A stretch of 64,000 nucleotides of DNA from Novosphingobium ginsenosidimutans (GTDB taxonomy: Bacteria; Pseudomonadota; Alphaproteobacteria; Sphingomonadales; Sphingomonadaceae), in assembly GCF_007954425.1 (NCBI RefSeq), contig NZ_CP042345.1:558001-622000 (forward strand), given 5' to 3'. Numbering within the stretch: the stretch's first letter is position 1; each line of letters begins with the position of its first letter. Both the position numbers and the translations under genes were made by a program. The notes beneath the pieces are model-generated. The model saw nothing but the letters and a program-made list of their open reading frames with translations. It had not been told where the DNA came from and did not search any database. Positions 17,634 through 26,694 of the stretch are shown here, piece after piece.

Positions 17634-18960
17634 CCTTTTCTCGATCGGTCTCTCGGGCCTGCGTGCCTCGCGCGCTGCGCTCGACCTGACGGCGCAGAAC
17701 ATCTCGAACGCCGGGACAGAGGGCTATATCCGCCGTTCGCTACGCGTTTCCGAAGTGGGCAGCGCCGGGACCTGGCTTGCGCCCAGCGATCTGACCCTTT
17801 CGGGCGTCCGCATCGATGGCGTGACCCGCAATGCCGATCTCTTCCGCCAGGCTGAAGTGCGCCGCACCGGCAGCGATTCAGCCCGTGCCGCCGAAGAACT
17901 GAGCGGTTACGAAAATATCGAGGCAGCACTCGATCAATCGGGTCTGTTCCCGGCGATGACCGCCTTTGAAGCCGCGCTGCAGCGGCTTGAGAGCAACCCC
18001 GTCGATCCGGCGCTGCGGGCCGGCGCGCTGGAAGATGCCCGGACCGTGGCGCGCAGCTTTAACCTTGCCTCGGGATCGCTCGACACGCTGGGCGAAGGGC
18101 TGCGCTTTGCAGCGACAGCCGGAACCCAGGACGTCAACACCTATGCCGCCGAACTGGCGCGGGTGAACCTTCAGTTGACCCGCGCCTCGGCCGGATCGAG
18201 CGACCAGACCATGCTGCTCGACCGGCGCGATGCATTGCTTCAGCAGATCGCCACGCAGGTCGGGATCAGCACCAGCTATGGCCCGGACCAGTCGGTGACC
18301 GTGCGGATCGGCGGCAGCACCGGGCCGGTGCTGGTCACCGCCGGGACCACTCAGTCCTTCGCCATGACCACGGCGGCAGATGGAACGATCAGCTTTACCC
18401 TCGCTGGCAGTGCAGTGGCGCTCAGCTCTGGCAAACTCGCCGGACAGGCCCAGGGCCTGATCGGCGTGCGCGATCGCAAGACCGAACTCGATTCGATCGC
18501 CGATAACCTCGTCACCGCCGCCAACACGGCCCAGGCCAATGGCGTCGCGCTTGATGGCTCTGCCGGCCAGCCGCTGTTTTCCGGCAGCGGAGCCGGCGGC
18601 ATTACCCTGGCGCTGGCCAGCGGAGCGGGCCTGGCCACGGCCCCGGCCGGTGCTGGCGCGGGAAGCCGTGATCCCGCCAATCTGGCCGCCCTGCGCAATG
18701 CACTGGGCAGCGCCCAGGTGACCGACCGGATCGACGGCCTGATGTTTGGCTCTGCCAGCGCAGCCGCCGCGCGGCGGACCACGGCCGATGCGCTCGATTC
18801 GATCGCCGGTGCGGCCCGCATCGCGCTGGCCGAGCAGGCCGGGGTAAGCCTGGATGACGAAGCCGCCAACCTTGTCCGCTTCCAGCAGGCCTTCCAGGCC
18901 AGCGGCCGCGTGATCCAGGTGGCGAGCGACCTGTTCGATACCTTGCTGGCGATCCGCTGA
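17623..18960 (+). CDS. flgK: hook-filament junction protein FlgK
   Basis: This 445-residue protein starts inside the end of flgJ (11 nt overlap). The N-terminal flagellar motif (LRASRAALDLTAQNISNAGT) and the C-terminal helix (LVRFQQAFQASGRVIQVASD) are typical of HAP1. It connects the hook to FlgL and the filament and is a likely client of FlgN. Confidence 0.94.
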   Translation: MASDLFSIGLSGLRASRAALDLTAQNISNAGTEGYIRRSLRVSEVGSAGTWLAPSDLTLSGVRIDGVTRNADLFRQAEVRRTGSDSARAAEELSGYENIEAALDQSGLFPAMTAFEAALQRLESNPVDPALRAGALEDARTVARSFNLASGSLDTLGEGLRFAATAGTQDVNTYAAELARVNLQLTRASAGSSDQTMLLDRRDALLQQIATQVGISTSYGPDQSVTVRIGGSTGPVLVTAGTTQSFAMTTAADGTISFTLAGSAVALSSGKLAGQAQGLIGVRDRKTELDSIADNLVTAANTAQANGVALDGSAGQPLFSGSGAGGITLALASGAGLATAPAGAGAGSRDPANLAALRNALGSAQVTDRIDGLMFGSASAAAARRTTADALDSIAGAARIALAEQAGVSLDDEAANLVRFQQAFQASGRVIQVASDLFDTLLAIR

Positions 18961-18980
18961 GCGACAAGGAAACCTGCGCC

Positions 18981-19895
18981 ATGACCACCATCACCACCAG
19001 CGCCTTCTACGAACGCTCCAGCCGCGCGCTGGGTGATCTGCGCAAGCAGGCCGAAAGCCTGCAAGGTTCGATCGGGACCGGCCAGCGGCTGCTGCGCGGG
19101 TCGGACGATCCGGTCGGCGCGGCACAGCTCCGGGCACTCTCGCGTGAGGACCGATTTTCCGAAATCAGCGCCGCAGCCGGCGCGCGGGTCAGCTCTGACC
19201 TGGCCCTGACCGACAGCGCGCTGAGCGATTTTGCCGCCTATGTGACCCGGGTAAAGGAATTGGCGGTCCAGGCTGCCAGCGATACGCTGACCACCAGCCA
19301 GCGCGCCGGTATCGGCGTGGAAATGAAGGAAATCTATGGCGAGCTGATCCGCCTCGCCAACAGCCGCGACAGCGCTGGCCACGCCCTGTTCGGCGGCGAG
19401 GCGACGGGCGAGGCCTACACCCTCGATGCTGCGGGCTTGCCGGTCTATGCCGGTACCGCCCAGGCCGGCGAACTGGCGCTTGGCGAAGGTCAGACCGTGC
19501 TGCGCGGCGTGACCGGGCCGGAGTTCCTGAATTTCAACGGCCCCGCCGGGGCAACCAACCTGTTCACCCTGGTCCGTGATCTGGGCCTGGCGATGCAGGG
19601 CGGCAGCGCCGATCCCGCGCAGAGCGCGCGTGACGCGCTGGGCGCGCTCGATTCAGGACTGGAATCGATCACCACCGCCCAGACCGTGATCGGCGGCCGA
19701 ATGAACTGGATCGACCTGGTCAGCGAGCGCCGTACCCAGCGCAGCGAACAGCGTACCGAACAACAGGCCGACATCGGCGGGGCCGATCTCGCCACCACTG
19801 TAACCGCGCTGCAGGAAATCATGACCGTGCTCGAAGCCAGCCAGGCCGCCTTCACGCGCCTCGCAGGCCTCAGCCTGTTCGCGATGCTGCGCTGA
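18981..19895 (+). CDS. flgL: hook-filament junction protein FlgL
   Basis: A 304-residue flagellin-like protein with coiled-coil ends. The N-terminal RQAESLQGSIGTGQRLLRGSD region (written LRKQAESLQGSIGTGQRLL in part) and the C-terminal ATTVTALQEIMTVLEASQAA are typical of HAP3. Position after flgK supports the call. Confidence 0.92.
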   Translation: MTTITTSAFYERSSRALGDLRKQAESLQGSIGTGQRLLRGSDDPVGAAQLRALSREDRFSEISAAAGARVSSDLALTDSALSDFAAYVTRVKELAVQAASDTLTTSQRAGIGVEMKEIYGELIRLANSRDSAGHALFGGEATGEAYTLDAAGLPVYAGTAQAGELALGEGQTVLRGVTGPEFLNFNGPAGATNLFTLVRDLGLAMQGGSADPAQSARDALGALDSGLESITTAQTVIGGRMNWIDLVSERRTQRSEQRTEQQADIGGADLATTVTALQEIMTVLEASQAAFTRLAGLSLFAMLR

Positions 19896-19925
19896 TCCGA
19901 ATTACCTAGAAGGGGCAGAACCACC

Positions 19926-20789
19926 ATGTACGCCGTCGTCGGCATCATCATCCTGATCGTCATGGTCTTTGGCGGCTTTGCCCTGACCGGCGGCGCGCTG
20001 GGGCCAGTGCTTCACGCCTTGCCGCACGAAATGCTGATCATCGGCGGCGCTGCAGTGGGCGCGCTCGTTACCGGCAACTCGCTTCACGGCCTGAAGGCGA
20101 TCGGCAGTGCCTTTGCCAAGGTGTTCAAAGGTCCACGCCACACCAAGCAGGACCATGTCGATGCGATCGTGCTGGTAACCAAGCTGATGAAGCTGCTGCG
20201 TGCCGAAGGGCCGGTGGCATTGGAAAGCCATGTCACCGATCCGGCCAGCTCGGCGATCTTTGCTGAGTTTCCCCGGTTGCTTGCCAACAAGGAGCTGACC
20301 GCCGTCATCGCCGATACGTTGACGCTGATTGTCGTTTCTTCCGGCACGCTGGAAGTGCGCGCGGTCGAGGACGTGATCGACAATGCGCTGAAGACCCATT
20401 TCCATGAAATGCACGAACCGCAGCACGCGCTGCAGGGTCTGGCCGATGCGCTGCCGGCGCTGGGGATCGTCGCCGCCGTGCTCGGCGTGGTCAAGACCAT
20501 GGGGTCGATCGACAAGCCCCCGGCAATCCTGGGCGGCATGATCGGTTCGGCGCTGGTCGGAACCTTCCTGGGCGTGCTGCTGGCCTACGGCATGGTCGCG
20601 CCGATGGCCGGACGGCTGAAGCAGGTGCTGGAAGCAGACGAGCAGATCTTCCACGCGGTCAAGCAAGTGATCATCGCCAGCTTGCACGGCTGGCCGCAGC
20701 CGCTGGTCGTCGAAAGTGCGCGTTCCGGCCTGGGCCACGATTTCCGCCCGGGCCTGTCCGAACTGCTCGACGCGCTGCGGGGTCGCTAG
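19926..20789 (+). CDS. motA: flagellar motor stator protein MotA
   Basis: This 287-residue protein has MotA helices: MYAVVGIIILIVMVFGGFAL at the N-terminus, EMLIIGGAAVGALVTGNS, and the pore pair around ALPALGIVAAVLGVVKTMGS and IGSALVGTFLGVLLAYGMVA. The conserved proline and charged cytoplasmic loop are present. It pairs with MotB 3 nt downstream to form the proton-driven stator. Confidence 0.95.
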   Translation: MYAVVGIIILIVMVFGGFALTGGALGPVLHALPHEMLIIGGAAVGALVTGNSLHGLKAIGSAFAKVFKGPRHTKQDHVDAIVLVTKLMKLLRAEGPVALESHVTDPASSAIFAEFPRLLANKELTAVIADTLTLIVVSSGTLEVRAVEDVIDNALKTHFHEMHEPQHALQGLADALPALGIVAAVLGVVKTMGSIDKPPAILGGMIGSALVGTFLGVLLAYGMVAPMAGRLKQVLEADEQIFHAVKQVIIASLHGWPQPLVVESARSGLGHDFRPGLSELLDALRGR

Positions 20790-20792
20790 GCC

Positions 20793-21617
20793 ATGGTCGC
20801 GCCCAAGAAGGGCAAGCCAGAAGGCCCGCCGATCATCGTCAAGAAGATCACCGTGGTTGCTGCCGGGCATCATGGCGGCGCCTGGAAAGTGGCCTATGCC
20901 GACTTCGTCACCGCGATGATGGCCTTCTTCCTGCTGCTCTGGCTGCTGGGCGCCACCAACGAGAAGCAGCGCAAGGGTCTGGCCGACTATTTCACGCCGA
21001 CACTGGTCAAGCTGAAGCAGGAAAGCGCCGGGTCCAACGGCATGCTGGGCGGATCATCGATCACCGATGCCGACAATTACCCCAACCGCGCCGGCCAGAC
21101 CGGGACCAAGGGCATCACCATCCCCCGCGATGCCAAGGGTGGCCCCAAGGAAGGCGGCGAAAAGGTCAAATCGTTGCAGCAACGGCTTGCCGCCAAACTG
21201 GCCGAGGGCAAGGTGCCTGGCCGGATCGCCAAGCAGGTGCGCATGATCGATACGGCCGAAGGGATCCGGATCGATCTGGTCGACGATGCCGATTTCGCGA
21301 TGTTCCAGCTGGGCACTACTGTGCTGACCAGCGACGCTTCACTGTTACTGAAGGCAATCGGCGGCGTGATCGCACCTGAACCCGGCGACGTTTCGGTTCG
21401 CGGGCATACCGATGCCTTGCCCTGGCGCGGCGGCGGAGCCAACAACTGGTCGCTTTCTGCCGGCCGCGCCGAGGCGACCCGCCAGGCCTTGCTGCGGCAG
21501 GGCATTGGCGAAAGCCGCTTCCGCAAGATCGAAGGTGTGGCCGATCGCGAGCCGCTGGTGCGTGAGAACCCCGAAGACCCGCGCAACCGCCGCATTTCGA
21601 TCCTGCTGATGCGCTGA
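20793..21617 (+). CDS. motB: flagellar motor stator protein MotB
   Basis: This 274-residue protein has a single helix with the proton-carrying aspartate (KVAYADFVTAMMAFFLLLWL) and a C-terminal OmpA-like peptidoglycan-binding domain (VRGHTDALPW; NWSLSAGRAEATRQALLRQG; ENPEDPRNRRISILL). Full length for the family. This is the standard stator anchor, unlike the short ExbD-like protein at 10921-11301. Confidence 0.95.
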   Translation: MVAPKKGKPEGPPIIVKKITVVAAGHHGGAWKVAYADFVTAMMAFFLLLWLLGATNEKQRKGLADYFTPTLVKLKQESAGSNGMLGGSSITDADNYPNRAGQTGTKGITIPRDAKGGPKEGGEKVKSLQQRLAAKLAEGKVPGRIAKQVRMIDTAEGIRIDLVDDADFAMFQLGTTVLTSDASLLLKAIGGVIAPEPGDVSVRGHTDALPWRGGGANNWSLSAGRAEATRQALLRQGIGESRFRKIEGVADREPLVRENPEDPRNRRISILLMR

Positions 21618-21658
21618 GGCTGGTTGATGCGGTGGTCGGGCCATGCCAAGGTCGGGCC

Positions 21659-22345
21659 ATGCGCATCGCCTTCCTGCTGTTCCCCAATGTCACCCAGCTG
21701 GACCTGACCGGCCCAGCCCAGTTCCTGTCGCGTCTGCCCGATGCCAAGGTCGATCTGGTCTGGGACAGTCTCGATCCGGTGCCAACCGACGCCGGCTTCT
21801 CAATCCTGCCAACCGCGACCTTTGCCGAAGTGCCAAAGGCCGACCTGCTGTGCGTGCCCGGCGGAATCGGGGTCAGCAAGGTGATCGATCATGCCCCGGC
21901 CCTCGACTGGGTGCGGCGGGTCGGCGCGGACGCGCAATGGGTCACCAGCGTCTGCACCGGCGCGCTGATCCTGGGCGCAGCGGGTCTGCTCAAAGGCTAC
22001 AAGGCCACCACCCACTGGGCCTGGCATGACCTGCTCAGCCTGTTTGGCGCCGAGCCGGTTCAGGCCCGCCACGTGATCGATCGCAACCGCGCAACCGGCG
22101 GCGGCGTGACCGCCGGGATCGACTTTGCCCTGGCGCTGATGGCCGAGATCGCGGGTGAGGATCACGCCCGCGCGGTTCAGCTCGCCCTGGAATACGATCC
22201 CGCTCCGCCGTTCGATGGCGGATCGCCAGCAAAGGCCGGCCAGGCGCTGGTCGATGTCTACACCGCCCGCGCCAATCGCCTCGCGCCAAGCCGCCGCGAG
22301 GACTTGATTGCCGCCGCACAACGACTGGGCTTCCAGTCCTGTTGA
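21659..22345 (+). CDS. DJ-1/PfpI family protein, isonitrile-hydratase-like
   Basis: This 228-residue protein of the DJ-1/PfpI superfamily begins MRIAFLLFPNVTQLDLTGPA, typical of the InhA (isocyanide hydratase) branch. The nucleophile cysteine sits in WVTSVCTGALILGAAGLL after the usual strand. Pseudomonas InhA hydrates isonitriles to N-substituted formamides, but substrates of most relatives are unknown. The ATG at 21659 is preferred; the frame is open to 21632 without a good ribosome site. Confidence 0.75.
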   Translation: MRIAFLLFPNVTQLDLTGPAQFLSRLPDAKVDLVWDSLDPVPTDAGFSILPTATFAEVPKADLLCVPGGIGVSKVIDHAPALDWVRRVGADAQWVTSVCTGALILGAAGLLKGYKATTHWAWHDLLSLFGAEPVQARHVIDRNRATGGGVTAGIDFALALMAEIAGEDHARAVQLALEYDPAPPFDGGSPAKAGQALVDVYTARANRLAPSRREDLIAAAQRLGFQSC

Positions 22346-22390
22346 ACGCGTGCCACAAGCCCGCCTGAAAACAGCGGGAGGGGGCGATTC

Positions 22391-23545
22391 ATGGCCGGTG
22401 GCCAGTACATTCTATGGGCGACACCGCACTCGCTCTATGCCGGCAAGGCGCGCAGCTATCTGATCAAGAAGGGCGTGCCCTACCGCGAAGTTTCGGCGGC
22501 CGATCCGGAATTCCTGGGCGAGGTGATCCCGCAGGTCGGGCATATGGTGATTCCGGTGGTTCGCACCCCGGCGGGGGAAATCGTGCAGGACACCACCGCG
22601 ATCATCGACACGATCGAAGCCTGCACGCCAGCGCCAGACTTCACCCCGCCGGGCCCGGTTCAGCAGGTCGTAGCCCACCTGCTCGATGCCTTCGGGTCAA
22701 ACTATCTGCTGCCGCTAGCGATGCATTACCGCTGGTCCTACCGCGACCGACAGGAGCTGTTCCTGCGCACCGAGTTCGCCCGCGCCATTCCGCACATGCC
22801 GCACGAGCAGCGGCTGGAAACGGCGGGCAAGCTGATGACGCGCTTTGCTGGCTTCCTGCCCAACCTGGGCGTGACCGAGGCGGTCATTCCGGCGATGGAA
22901 GAAAGCTATGCCGAACTGCTGGCCGTGCTGGACAAGCACTTCCAGCAGCATCCCTACCTGCTGGGCGGGCGCCCCAGCCTGGCCGATTTCGGGATGATGG
23001 CACCGCTTTATGCCCACCTTGCCCGCGATCCGGTGCCCGGCTTCCTGATGAAGACCACGGCTCCCAATGTGTTCCGCTGGACCGAGCGGATGAACTGCGC
23101 CGAGATCGAAGATGCCGATTTCCCCGGCTACAACGCATCCTTCCCGGCTGGCGACGCCCTGCCCGAAACGCTGGAGGCCCTGCTGAAGGTGGTGTTCGCG
23201 CAGTGGGGCCCCGGCCTCGCCGCCGATGCGGCCTGCTTTGACCGGTGGGTCGGCAGCCTTGCCGATCCCGCGCCTGGCCAGCTCGTGTCGCACAATGGCG
23301 CGCGGCAGGTGCACCCGCACGTCGGGCGGGTCAGCTACCCTTGGCGCGGCGTTACAATGGAGCGCGGCAGCCAGCCGCACTCGCTGTGGCACTTCGGCCG
23401 CGCTCAGGCCGCAGCTGCAGCGTTGACCGGCGCGGAGGCCGCGCGGCTCGCCGATCTGCTCGACCGCACTGGCGGAGCGGCAATGATGGCAATCGCCACG
23501 ACGCGCCCGATCCGGCGCGAAAACAATGTTCTGGTTCTGGGTTAA
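22391..23545 (+). CDS. glutathione S-transferase family protein
   Basis: A 384-residue protein with an N-terminal thioredoxin-like GST domain (YILWATPHSLYAGKARSYLI; VIPVVRTPAGEIVQDTTAI) and a helical C-terminal GST domain (PYLLGGRPSLADFGMMAPLY). About 100-130 extra C-terminal residues form a poorly recognised tail. Substrate unknown. RBS GGGAGGGGG precedes the ATG. The next gene, a nitroreductase, starts 14 nt later, so the two may be a detoxification operon. Confidence 0.82.
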   Translation: MAGGQYILWATPHSLYAGKARSYLIKKGVPYREVSAADPEFLGEVIPQVGHMVIPVVRTPAGEIVQDTTAIIDTIEACTPAPDFTPPGPVQQVVAHLLDAFGSNYLLPLAMHYRWSYRDRQELFLRTEFARAIPHMPHEQRLETAGKLMTRFAGFLPNLGVTEAVIPAMEESYAELLAVLDKHFQQHPYLLGGRPSLADFGMMAPLYAHLARDPVPGFLMKTTAPNVFRWTERMNCAEIEDADFPGYNASFPAGDALPETLEALLKVVFAQWGPGLAADAACFDRWVGSLADPAPGQLVSHNGARQVHPHVGRVSYPWRGVTMERGSQPHSLWHFGRAQAAAAALTGAEAARLADLLDRTGGAAMMAIATTRPIRRENNVLVLG

Positions 23546-23559
23546 GAGGAAAACGACAC

Positions 23560-24234
23560 GTGGAATTCGATGATGTCATCATGGGCCGCCGCTCGATCCG
23601 GGGCTATCTCAACAAGCCGGTTCCGCGCGAACTGATCGAGGAAGTGCTGACCCTCGCCATGCGCGCGCCCAGTTCGATGAACACCCAGCCGTGGAACTTT
23701 CACGTCATCACCGGCGATCCGCTCGACCGGATCCGCGCCGGGAATACCGAGCGCAACCTGGCTGGCGTGCCGCACAGCCGCGAATTCCGCACCGGCCACG
23801 CCTTTGAAGGCGTCCACCGCGAGCGCCAGGTCGGCGTCGCCAAGCAGCTCTTCGCCGCGCAGGGCATCGCCCGCGATGACAAGGACGCCCGGCTCGACTG
23901 GGTGCTGCGCGGCTTCCGCCAGTTCGATGCGCCGGTCTGCGTGATCATCACCTATGACAAGGAGTTGGCTGATAGCGATGATACGCCGTTCGATTGCGGG
24001 GCGGTCACCACGGCGCTGGTCAACGCCGCCTGGTCGCGCGGCCTGGGCTGCGTGATCAACAGCCAGGGGATCATGCAGAGCCCGGTGGTGCGCGAACACG
24101 CCGGCATCCCGGATGATCAGGTGATCATGAAGGCGGTTGCGCTAGGCTGGCCGGATGACAGCTTCCCGGCCAATGCCGTGGTCTCGGAACGCAAGTCGGT
24201 CGAGGAAGCGACCCGCTGGGTCGGGTTCGACTGA
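23560..24234 (+). CDS. nitroreductase family protein
   Basis: This 224-residue FMN-dependent nitroreductase starts at a GTG at 23560 with an AGAGGA site; an open frame upstream into the GST gene is not coding. Motifs: MGRRSIRGYLNKPVPRELIE, APSSMNTQPWNFHVITGDP and the C-terminal LGWPDD..PAN segment. Family members reduce nitroaromatics, quinones or enones with NAD(P)H. The natural substrate is not evident. Confidence 0.88.
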   Translation: MEFDDVIMGRRSIRGYLNKPVPRELIEEVLTLAMRAPSSMNTQPWNFHVITGDPLDRIRAGNTERNLAGVPHSREFRTGHAFEGVHRERQVGVAKQLFAAQGIARDDKDARLDWVLRGFRQFDAPVCVIITYDKELADSDDTPFDCGAVTTALVNAAWSRGLGCVINSQGIMQSPVVREHAGIPDDQVIMKAVALGWPDDSFPANAVVSERKSVEEATRWVGFD

Positions 24235-24251
24235 TCCCGAAAAAGCAAAGG

Positions 24252-24281
24252 GCCCGGCAGCTTCGGGGGGCTGCCGGGCCA
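24252..24281 (-). terminator. hairpin terminator between nitroreductase and eipA
   Basis: An 11-bp perfect stem (GGCCCGGCAGC, 24252-24262; GCTGCCGGGCC, 24271-24281) with an 8-nt loop. On the leftward strand it is followed by CTTTGCTTTTT, so it fits intrinsic termination of the EipA transcript. It may also stop rightward transcripts, though without a T run on that side. Confidence 0.75.
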
Positions 24282-24352
24282 TGCCTGGAAGGGACAGGCA
24301 ACCGGGTTCAGATTGCAGAACGGTCGCCCTTGGTCCCGATTAAGGGGGCAAA

Positions 24353-25102
24353 TCAGAAAGGCAGCCAGCTCTGCTTCTTCGAGAACTTCATGTAGCCGGC
24401 GTTCACCCCCAGCCGCAGCCCTGCTCCCATCCGCACCGGAATCAGCACCACATCGCCGCGGCGCAGGTAGCTGACGTGAAAGCCGCCAACGAGATAGGCC
24501 TGCCCTTCGCCTGCGCCAAAGCGCTTGTAGAGGTCTTCGGTGTTGTAGAGGTTGTAAACCAGCACAAAGGTGTTGGCGGCATTGGCCCCGACATCAAAGC
24601 CGACCGATGGCCCGGTCCAGTAGACCGGCTTCTGCCCCTCGATCTTGTGGTGCAGCGTGCCCGAGCCGTAGCGCAGACCGACCACCAATGCGCCGCCGCC
24701 CTCACGCCCGACGATATAGGCATTGGGTTCACCCTGCTTCTTGAGCAGATCCTGGATCATCTGCGCCAGGCCCTGCGCGCCCTTGCCGAACACCCCTTCG
24801 GCCGCGCCGATCAGGTCATCCTGCTTGTAGGTCGTGCCGGCCTTGCTGGCCTGGGCTGGGTTGGCCGCGGCTTGCGAGGCAGTTGCCGCGGGGGCGGCCG
24901 CCGTCGGTGCCGGAGCCGGATCGACCGCGACACTTGGCGATGGCGCGGAAGCGGGCTGGGTCGAGGCGGTCTTGAGATCGCCATCAATCGCCTTGTTCGG
25001 ATCGACCGAGGTCACCTGCGCCGCACCGCTGGTGCTTAGCGCAAGGGCAGCCAGGCCCAGCAGCGTCGCCCGCCAATTGTCCCGGATGTTTGCCTTGATC
25101 AT
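24353..25102 (-). CDS. EipA (DUF1134) envelope protein
   Basis: This 249-residue exported protein has a signal sequence (GLAALALSTSGAAQ), a long Ala/Pro-rich linker (about residues 40-90) and a C-terminal DUF1134 domain. The domain includes GREGGGALVVGLRYGSGTLH, KPVYWTGPSVGFDVGANAAN and a barrel-like ending. In Brucella, EipA supports cell-envelope integrity; the molecular role is unclear. The ATG at 25102 has GGAAG 8 nt upstream; an in-frame ATG at 25108 is the alternative. Confidence 0.82.
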   Translation of the reverse strand: MIKANIRDNWRATLLGLAALALSTSGAAQVTSVDPNKAIDGDLKTASTQPASAPSPSVAVDPAPAPTAAAPAATASQAAANPAQASKAGTTYKQDDLIGAAEGVFGKGAQGLAQMIQDLLKKQGEPNAYIVGREGGGALVVGLRYGSGTLHHKIEGQKPVYWTGPSVGFDVGANAANTFVLVYNLYNTEDLYKRFGAGEGQAYLVGGFHVSYLRRGDVVLIPVRMGAGLRLGVNAGYMKFSKKQSWLPF

Positions 25103-25318
25103 GTCCATAGCTTCCCGTGCTCGGCCGCCCGGGATGTAACCCGGGCAGGTTAACTGCACAGGTGAGAATCCACCCCGCCCTGCCCGGCAATCGACAGGCG
25201 ACCAGTCGAGTCGGATTTACGGCGAACCGAGTCCCAAACGGCTCGCGCAAAAAGTCCCGCCAGCCCCTTGCCGCCCCCTGACACCCCCGCTATAGGCCGC
25301 GCTTCGCCGCTGCGATCC

Positions 25319-25408
25319 GGAGACGTGGGTGAGTGGCTGAAACCAACGGTTTGCTAAACCGTCGTACTGGTAAATCCGGTACCGAGGGTTCGAATCCCTC
25401 CGTCTCCG
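25319..25408 (+). tRNA. tRNA-Ser (GCT)
   Basis: The acceptor stem GGAGACG (25319-25325) pairs with CGTCTCC (25401-25407). The anticodon stem ACGGT/ACCGT encloses the loop TTGCTAA with anticodon GCT at 25353-25355. A long variable arm, as expected for tRNA-Ser, and the T-loop GGTTCGAATCC are present. CCA is encoded at 25409-25411. Its 3' end is a candidate integration site. Confidence 0.97.
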
Positions 25409-25411
25409 CCA

Positions 25412-25904
25412 GACCTTAAACATATTCAAGTGTTTAGTAGGGCCCAAAGGAGCCTACCCACCTTTTAACCCACCTTTTGGCAGCAATGCCATCCGCACCG
25501 TCTGGAGTGGCAACTCGACAAAAATCGAGGGCGCGACTCTTCGGCAGTTTTGTCTTACGGTCAGTGCACGAACACCCGATTGCTGCGTTGCTACTCCAAA
25601 AGCAGATCAACTGAATCGTTTTCAGGCCCGAGGGTGCAGCTTTCGGACTCGAAACCTTGATGGTCGATAGGCCGTGCGGTGCCTGGATCGTCGGCTTTCA
25701 AAGATTCTGAGGTCGGGAGCTGCCGTTCCGGATCGTCCAACTGAGCTGTCGTTGGGGCAGACTTCGCTGACATTGCTGCCGTTCGACGGACCGAAAATGC
25801 GCGCTGAAACCAGCCGTTCATTCGTCAAACTAACCGAAGACCGCCAAGTGACCAGCTTAAAAAGAAGCCGTCGTTCATGAGTTCCATCCAAAGTGCTGCC
25901 CCAT
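25412..25904. other. gene-poor stretch after tRNA-Ser
   Basis: About 490 bp without a supportable gene. Base use is less GC-rich than the flanks. Several short open frames on both strands lack ribosome sites and recognisable domains. Tandem repeats at 25456-25478 may be integrase arm sites. This is what a scarred integration junction would look like. Confidence 0.5.
25456..25478. repeat. tandem ACCCACCTTTT repeats
   Basis: Two identical 11-mers ACCCACCTTTT (25456-25466 and 25468-25478), 1 nt apart, lie 45 nt after the tRNA-Ser end. Read leftward they are AAAAGGTGGGT. Short tandem sites like these near an att core can be integrase arm-binding sites; this is inference. Confidence 0.5.
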
Positions 25905-26657
25905 CTAACCGAAATGCACTGATAGGTAGCTGACACTTACAACGTGCGCTGTAGCATGTGCGATAAAAGCCGCCTCCAGTCCGCGCGATTGGAACAGCCA
26001 CCCAAAGACCAATCCAGGCAACATGTTGCCAACGACCACGGCTGACACAAGTGTCGTCGAAACCTCCGTTGAGGCTGCGAACAGGACGGGCAGGTGCCCC
26101 ACTGCGAATAGCGCCGCCGCGACAATGTTGCCGATCCAATAGTGAATTGCTTTTGGCTGGCAGCCGCGTGCCGTTACCTTCACGGCGATCCACACGCCAA
26201 GAGACATCAGCCCCCAGCGCGCAATGATCTCTTCCGTTATTCCGCCGTAGAGAAGCTTCGATACTAGGGACAGCTCGAGCCTCACGGGTGCCAAACCCGC
26301 AGTGAAGCGGATATACCCAATAACAGCCAGGCCTGACAGCAGACCGCCAATGAGTGCTGGAGCAAGCTGCTTCTCAAGAACTGGTCGAAGCGGCTGCTTC
26401 TCAACCAACGCGCGTCCAAGCGGTGCATCAAGACTAACTTGATGGGCCAATGCGTAGCCAAGGCTTGCGCATACAATGGCCAGGATTGCAGGCTGTACGA
26501 GCGAGAGCCATCGAAAGACATCAGGATCAACACCCTGCGGTGCCAGGGACGAAAGCGGCGAGAGGGTCAGCGAAAAGACGCCTGCGAGCGCGAGAAAGCA
26601 CAAGAGCATCAACAAACGGAAAGATCGACTTGGGGGCGACAACGGAGCGCTATTCAT
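25905..26657 (-). CDS. CPBP (CAAX/Abi) family intramembrane protease
   Basis: This 250-residue polytopic membrane protein has the CPBP motifs: EEIIAR (motif 1), FAVGHLP (motif 2) and HATAHVV (motif 3), supplying the glutamates and histidines of an intramembrane metalloprotease. The start is the ATG at 26657 with a strong AAAGGAG site; upstream frame to 26936 overlaps the neighbour. It lies downstream of an acyltransferase on the same strand. Substrate unknown. Confidence 0.82.
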   Translation of the reverse strand: MNSAPLSPPSRSFRLLMLLCFLALAGVFSLTLSPLSSLAPQGVDPDVFRWLSLVQPAILAIVCASLGYALAHQVSLDAPLGRALVEKQPLRPVLEKQLAPALIGGLLSGLAVIGYIRFTAGLAPVRLELSLVSKLLYGGITEEIIARWGLMSLGVWIAVKVTARGCQPKAIHYWIGNIVAAALFAVGHLPVLFAASTEVSTTLVSAVVVGNMLPGLVFGWLFQSRGLEAAFIAHATAHVVSVSYLSVHFG

Positions 26658-26694
26658 TGGGAACTCCTTTCTGCAGTTCTGGGGCGATACCGGC

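Noticed and set aside
23245..23559. N-terminal extension of the nitroreductase frame
   Set aside because: It overlaps the GST gene in another frame and has an Arg-rich shadow composition; the GTG at 23560 has a ribosome site and matches the family start.
25591..25936. Short open frames of 76-104 codons after tRNA-Ser
   Set aside because: Overlapping on both strands, rich in Arg/Ser, no ribosome sites and no family resemblance; likely chance frames.
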